Assembly (NCBI GenBank): GCA_945787485.1
Contig: CALZHV010000091.1
Span: 1-8,224 of the forward strand
Direction of reading: 5' to 3'
From: an uncultured Lachnospiraceae bacterium
Lineage (GTDB): Bacteria; Bacillota; Clostridia; Lachnospirales; Lachnospiraceae
DNA: 8,224 bases
Of the stretch, positions 7,198 to 8,224 are shown one piece after another; the stretch's first letter is position 1; every line of letters starts with the position of its first letter. Under the pieces are notes generated by a model. The model did not search any database. It had not been told where the DNA came from and saw only the letters and a program-made list of their open reading frames with translations. A program made the position numbers and the translations under genes.

Positions 7198-7674
7198 TTA
7201 CTCCTCATTTGGCAAATCGATTCTGTAAACACCATCTTCTGCCTTATCTTTATATAAAATACCCTCTAAATGGTCAAGTTCATGACATATAGCTCTCGCA
7301 AGCAAGCCTTCTCCTTCAACTGTTATTTCATTCATTTCTTCATCAAATGCCTTGCAAATTACATGATTTGGTCTTTTGACTGTCGCTGCAAGTCCCGGAA
7401 GAGAAAGGCATCCTTCTTCACCAATCTGCTCACCGTCTGCTTCAACTATTACAGGATTAATAAGAGTATAGCTGTCACCGTCACATACATCTATAACAAC
7501 TATTCTTTTTAATATTCCTACCTGAGGAGCAGCAAGACCAACTCCGTTTGCAGCATACATAGTTTCATACATATCGTCTATCAGAGTTCTTAATCTTGGA
7601 GTCATCTTTTCAATAGGTTTACAGACTTTTCTTAATATTTCATCGCCATCTTCTCTTATTTTTCTTATTGCCAT
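7198..7674 (-). CDS. def: Peptide deformylase
   Basis: Metalloenzyme that removes the N-formyl group from new proteins at the ribosome. 158 residues. All three signature motifs are present: GVGLAAPQVG (44-53, motif 1 with Q51), EGCLS (87-91, motif 2 with metal ligand C89) and HELDH (131-135, motif 3 with ligands H131 and H135 and catalytic E132). The EGCLS form and the short, simple layout fit the type 1 class, not the longer type 2 enzymes of bacilli and staphylococci, which have insertions. By family knowledge the metal is usually iron. The ATG at 7674-7672 has AAGGAG (7687-7682) seven bases upstream, a good site in the 30-base gap after priA. Its last codons provide the ribosome site of fmt. 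Confidence 0.98.
   Translation of the reverse strand: MAIRKIREDGDEILRKVCKPIEKMTPRLRTLIDDMYETMYAANGVGLAAPQVGILKRIVVIDVCDGDSYTLINPVIVEADGEQIGEEGCLSLPGLAATVKRPNHVICKAFDEEMNEITVEGEGLLARAICHELDHLEGILYKDKAEDGVYRIDLPNEE
7201..7206 (-). promoter_or_regulatory. Shine-Dalgarno site of fmt made by the last two Def codons
   Basis: GAGGAG on the minus strand is both the Glu-Glu end of Def and a strong ribosome site nine bases before the fmt ATG. Ribosomes ending def would be positioned to start fmt, a layout that fits coupled production of the two partner enzymes. Confidence 0.8.
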
Positions 7675-7681
7675 TTCTCTT

Positions 7682-7687
7682 CTCCTT
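7682..7687 (-). promoter_or_regulatory. Shine-Dalgarno site of def
   Basis: AAGGAG on the minus strand, seven bases before the def ATG and within the 30-base gap after priA. It is the only strong ribosome site in the window that lies wholly between genes, so def can probably start independently of the gene upstream. Confidence 0.8.
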
Positions 7688-7704
7688 GTTTTACCGTCTA
7701 ATAT

Positions 7705-8224
7705 TTAATATATTCCCATCGGGTTTAAATCAACATGAACAGTTACATTTTCCTTATCATAATTTTCTAATTCTGTGATAATGCTGTTAATTGTTTCCAA
7801 ATCCCTGGCTTTTACATAGATAACCTTCCTGTATTGTTCATTTATTCTGCCTATGGTAGCAGGTCCGGGACCAATTAACCTTGTATATTTCGTCGTTATA
7901 TATTTCTTTAACAGCGCTGCAAGCTCCAAAGACGCTTCTGTTGCAGCAACATCATCTGCTGACTGAATCAAAACAACAAGCATGTTATATACCGGAGGAT
8001 ATTTCATTATCTGTCTGAAGCTCATCTCCGTTTCAAAAAATGCTTCGTAATCCTGCTTTGAAGCAGACACAACAGCATAATGATCCGGTTTGTATGTCTG
8101 TATCAGCACATGACCTCTTTTTTCACCACGACCGGCTCTTCCTGCCGCCTGAGTGAGCAAATCAAAGGTTCTTTCCCCTGCCCTGTAATCATTGGCAAAT
8201 AGTGTTGTATCTGCAAGCATTACT
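7705..8224 (-). CDS. priA: Primosomal replication-restart helicase PriA, C-terminal part only
   Basis: PriA recognises stalled replication forks and loads the replication machinery again. Only the last 173 codons are here. The frame is open through the right edge with a complete GTA codon (8223-8221) before the first visible Met, so that Met is internal and not the gene start. The visible part opens in the second helicase lobe: LADTTLFANDYRAGERTFDLLTQAAGRAGRG corresponds to the family's NADxxLxxPDFRAxERTFQLLTQVAGRAGRG region with helicase motif VI (QAAGRAGR). Next come the GHVLIQTYKPDHYAV strand and the C-terminal domain, with FRQIMKYPP and LIGPGPATIGRINEQYRK, ending in HVDLNPMGIY. The Gly-rich LIGPGPA stretch and the Asp-x-Asn-Pro end are typical. 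The N-terminal DNA-binding part, Walker motifs and zinc-binding Cys lie outside the window. It is the first visible gene of the run. Confidence 0.96.
   Translation of the reverse strand, partial: VMLADTTLFANDYRAGERTFDLLTQAAGRAGRGEKRGHVLIQTYKPDHYAVVSASKQDYEAFFETEMSFRQIMKYPPVYNMLVVLIQSADDVAATEASLELAALLKKYITTKYTRLIGPGPATIGRINEQYRKVIYVKARDLETINSIITELENYDKENVTVHVDLNPMGIY

Noticed and set aside
7705..8220. The priA frame as a complete small gene starting at the Met at 8220.
   Set aside because: The frame is open upstream to the window edge and the visible protein begins in the middle of the helicase core, so it is the end of a longer gene.

Overview
The window carries one tightly packed block of eight genes, all on the minus strand, from an AT-rich low-GC Gram-positive bacterium. 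The gene set, the protein sequences (for example the RsgA N-terminus and the PASTA kinase) and the classical AGGAGG-type ribosome binding sites point to the Clostridia, probably Lachnospiraceae or a close relative. The family-level placement is an inference from recalled homologues and was not tested by search.

In transcription order, from the right edge to the left, the genes are: priA (3' part only, 8224-7705), def (7674-7198), fmt (7191-6259), rsmB (6253-4943), rlmN (4927-3857), a PP2C phosphatase of the Stp/PrpC type (3851-3132), a PASTA-domain Ser/Thr kinase PrkC (3092-807) and rsgA (796 to the left edge, C-terminal end missing). This is the gene order I recall for Bacillus subtilis (priA-def-fmt-rsmB-rlmN-prpC-prkC-cpgA). 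In many Clostridia I also recall a zinc metallopeptidase gene between fmt and rsmB; none is present here. All gaps between genes are 5 to 39 bases, with no terminator-like hairpin or promoter that I could support inside them, so the block is most simply read as one operon. No gene-free stretch reaches 300 bases. I found no RNA gene, mobile element, CRISPR array or integration scar.

The genes join replication restart (PriA) to translation start and ribosome maturation: Fmt formylates initiator Met-tRNA, Def removes the formyl group from new proteins, RsmB and RlmN methylate rRNA (RlmN probably also tRNA), and RsgA is a GTPase that checks late 30S assembly. The kinase and phosphatase form an opposing signalling pair. 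PrkC has three outside PASTA repeats that should sense peptidoglycan fragments, plus an extra C-terminal beta-rich domain.

This is a conserved housekeeping and signalling operon. I see no convincing new multi-gene system. The points most worth a second look are a perfect 11-bp hairpin just inside rsgA, the extra outer domain and long acidic linker of PrkC, a possible PrkC target site in RsgA, Shine-Dalgarno sites buried in the last codons of upstream genes, and a corrected start for the phosphatase.
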